A program made the position numbers and the translations under genes. Positions 12,196 through 12,316 of a stretch of 12,316 nucleotides of DNA are shown here, in pieces. Source of the DNA: an uncultured Solobacterium sp. (GTDB lineage: Bacteria > Bacillota_I > Bacilli_A > Erysipelotrichales > Erysipelotrichaceae). Each line of letters opens with the position of its first letter. Within the stretch, counting starts at the first letter, position 1. The DNA lies in assembly GCA_900547815.1 (NCBI GenBank), contig URHY01000066.1, positions 1 through 12,316 of the forward strand, given 5' to 3'. The notes beneath the pieces were generated by a model that worked only from the letters and a program-made list of their open reading frames with translations, was not told where the DNA came from and ran no database searches.

Positions 12196-12316
12196 CCATT
12201 CCTTTCAGCTTCGCTTCAAGGCACACATTGGAATTAAAATGTGCAATGAGCTTTGCTTTTGTTTTTTATCTTTTATTTGTTACCATGTTCTTGAAGTTAG
12301 AAGTACACTACAGAGC
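12196..12316 (-). other. Leader region of the putative glycoside hydrolase gene, no firm element
   Basis: This 121-bp stretch carries the AAAGGA ribosome site (12205-12200 on the minus strand) and a 6-bp inverted repeat, CACATT/AATGTG, near 12225-12242. I see no clear -35/-10 pair on the minus strand and no T-tailed hairpin. The promoter may be weak, may use another sigma factor, or may lie beyond the window edge. Confidence 0.4.

Noticed and set aside
1..12316. Mobile element, CRISPR array, toxin-antitoxin or phage-defence system
   Set aside because: No transposase, integrase, regularly spaced direct repeats, small toxin-like gene pair or defence domain was seen; the genes are metabolic, transport, signalling and surface functions.

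Overview
This window looks like a chromosomal segment of an AT-rich Gram-positive bacterium (Bacillota). Signs of this are strong AAGGAGG-type ribosome binding sites, low-GC codon choice, TTGACA/TATAAT-type promoters often with an extended TGn -10, U-tailed intrinsic terminators after most units, a lipoprotein-type solute-binding protein and an L-box lysine riboswitch. The gene set would suit a gut anaerobe of the Erysipelotrichia type, but that is inference and no marker gene in the window fixes it.

Layout, left to right. (1) 1-2420: the terminator of an upstream unit, then a promoter and a tight three-gene operon. It holds two membrane subunits of the DUF969/DUF979 type (annotated elsewhere as a 5-oxoproline transporter) and a pyroglutamyl-peptidase, closed by a terminator. 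(2) 2421-2627: an intergenic stretch with a hairpin that reads as a terminator on the minus strand, an 11-bp inverted repeat and no convincing gene. (3) 2628-5245: a strong promoter, a lysine riboswitch with an overlapping antiterminator and terminator, then an amino-acid ABC importer (lipoprotein, permease, ATPase), very probably for lysine. (4) 5276-6917: a single-gene unit for cofactor-independent phosphoglycerate mutase. (5) 6928-9031: an OmpR-type response regulator and its membrane sensor kinase, overlapping by 8 nt. (6) 9028-10044, minus strand: an unrecognised protein with about eight membrane segments, convergent with the kinase. (7) 10045-10165: a compact divergent control region with overlapping -35 boxes inside a 10-bp inverted repeat. 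(8) 10166-10534: a FlK-like hot-dog thioesterase. (9) 10543-12186, minus strand: a membrane-anchored protein with two SH3-like repeats and a DUF4015-type putative glycoside hydrolase domain. (10) 12187-12316: a leader with no feature I can call firmly.

How the parts work together: the first operon fits salvage of pyroglutamate-blocked peptides, with peptidase release of 5-oxoproline next to a transporter. The second is a lysine-repressed uptake system: when lysine is plentiful the aptamer P1 stem forms and the leader terminator stops transcription. The two-component pair, membrane protein, thioesterase and surface hydrolase are separate small units and their co-operation is not shown by the sequence. 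I see no mobile element, CRISPR array, tRNA or rRNA. The least explained parts are the minus-strand terminator in the 2390-2627 gap, the divergent regulatory region at 10045-10165, the unknown membrane protein, and a repeated habit of placing stop codons in the loops of terminator hairpins.
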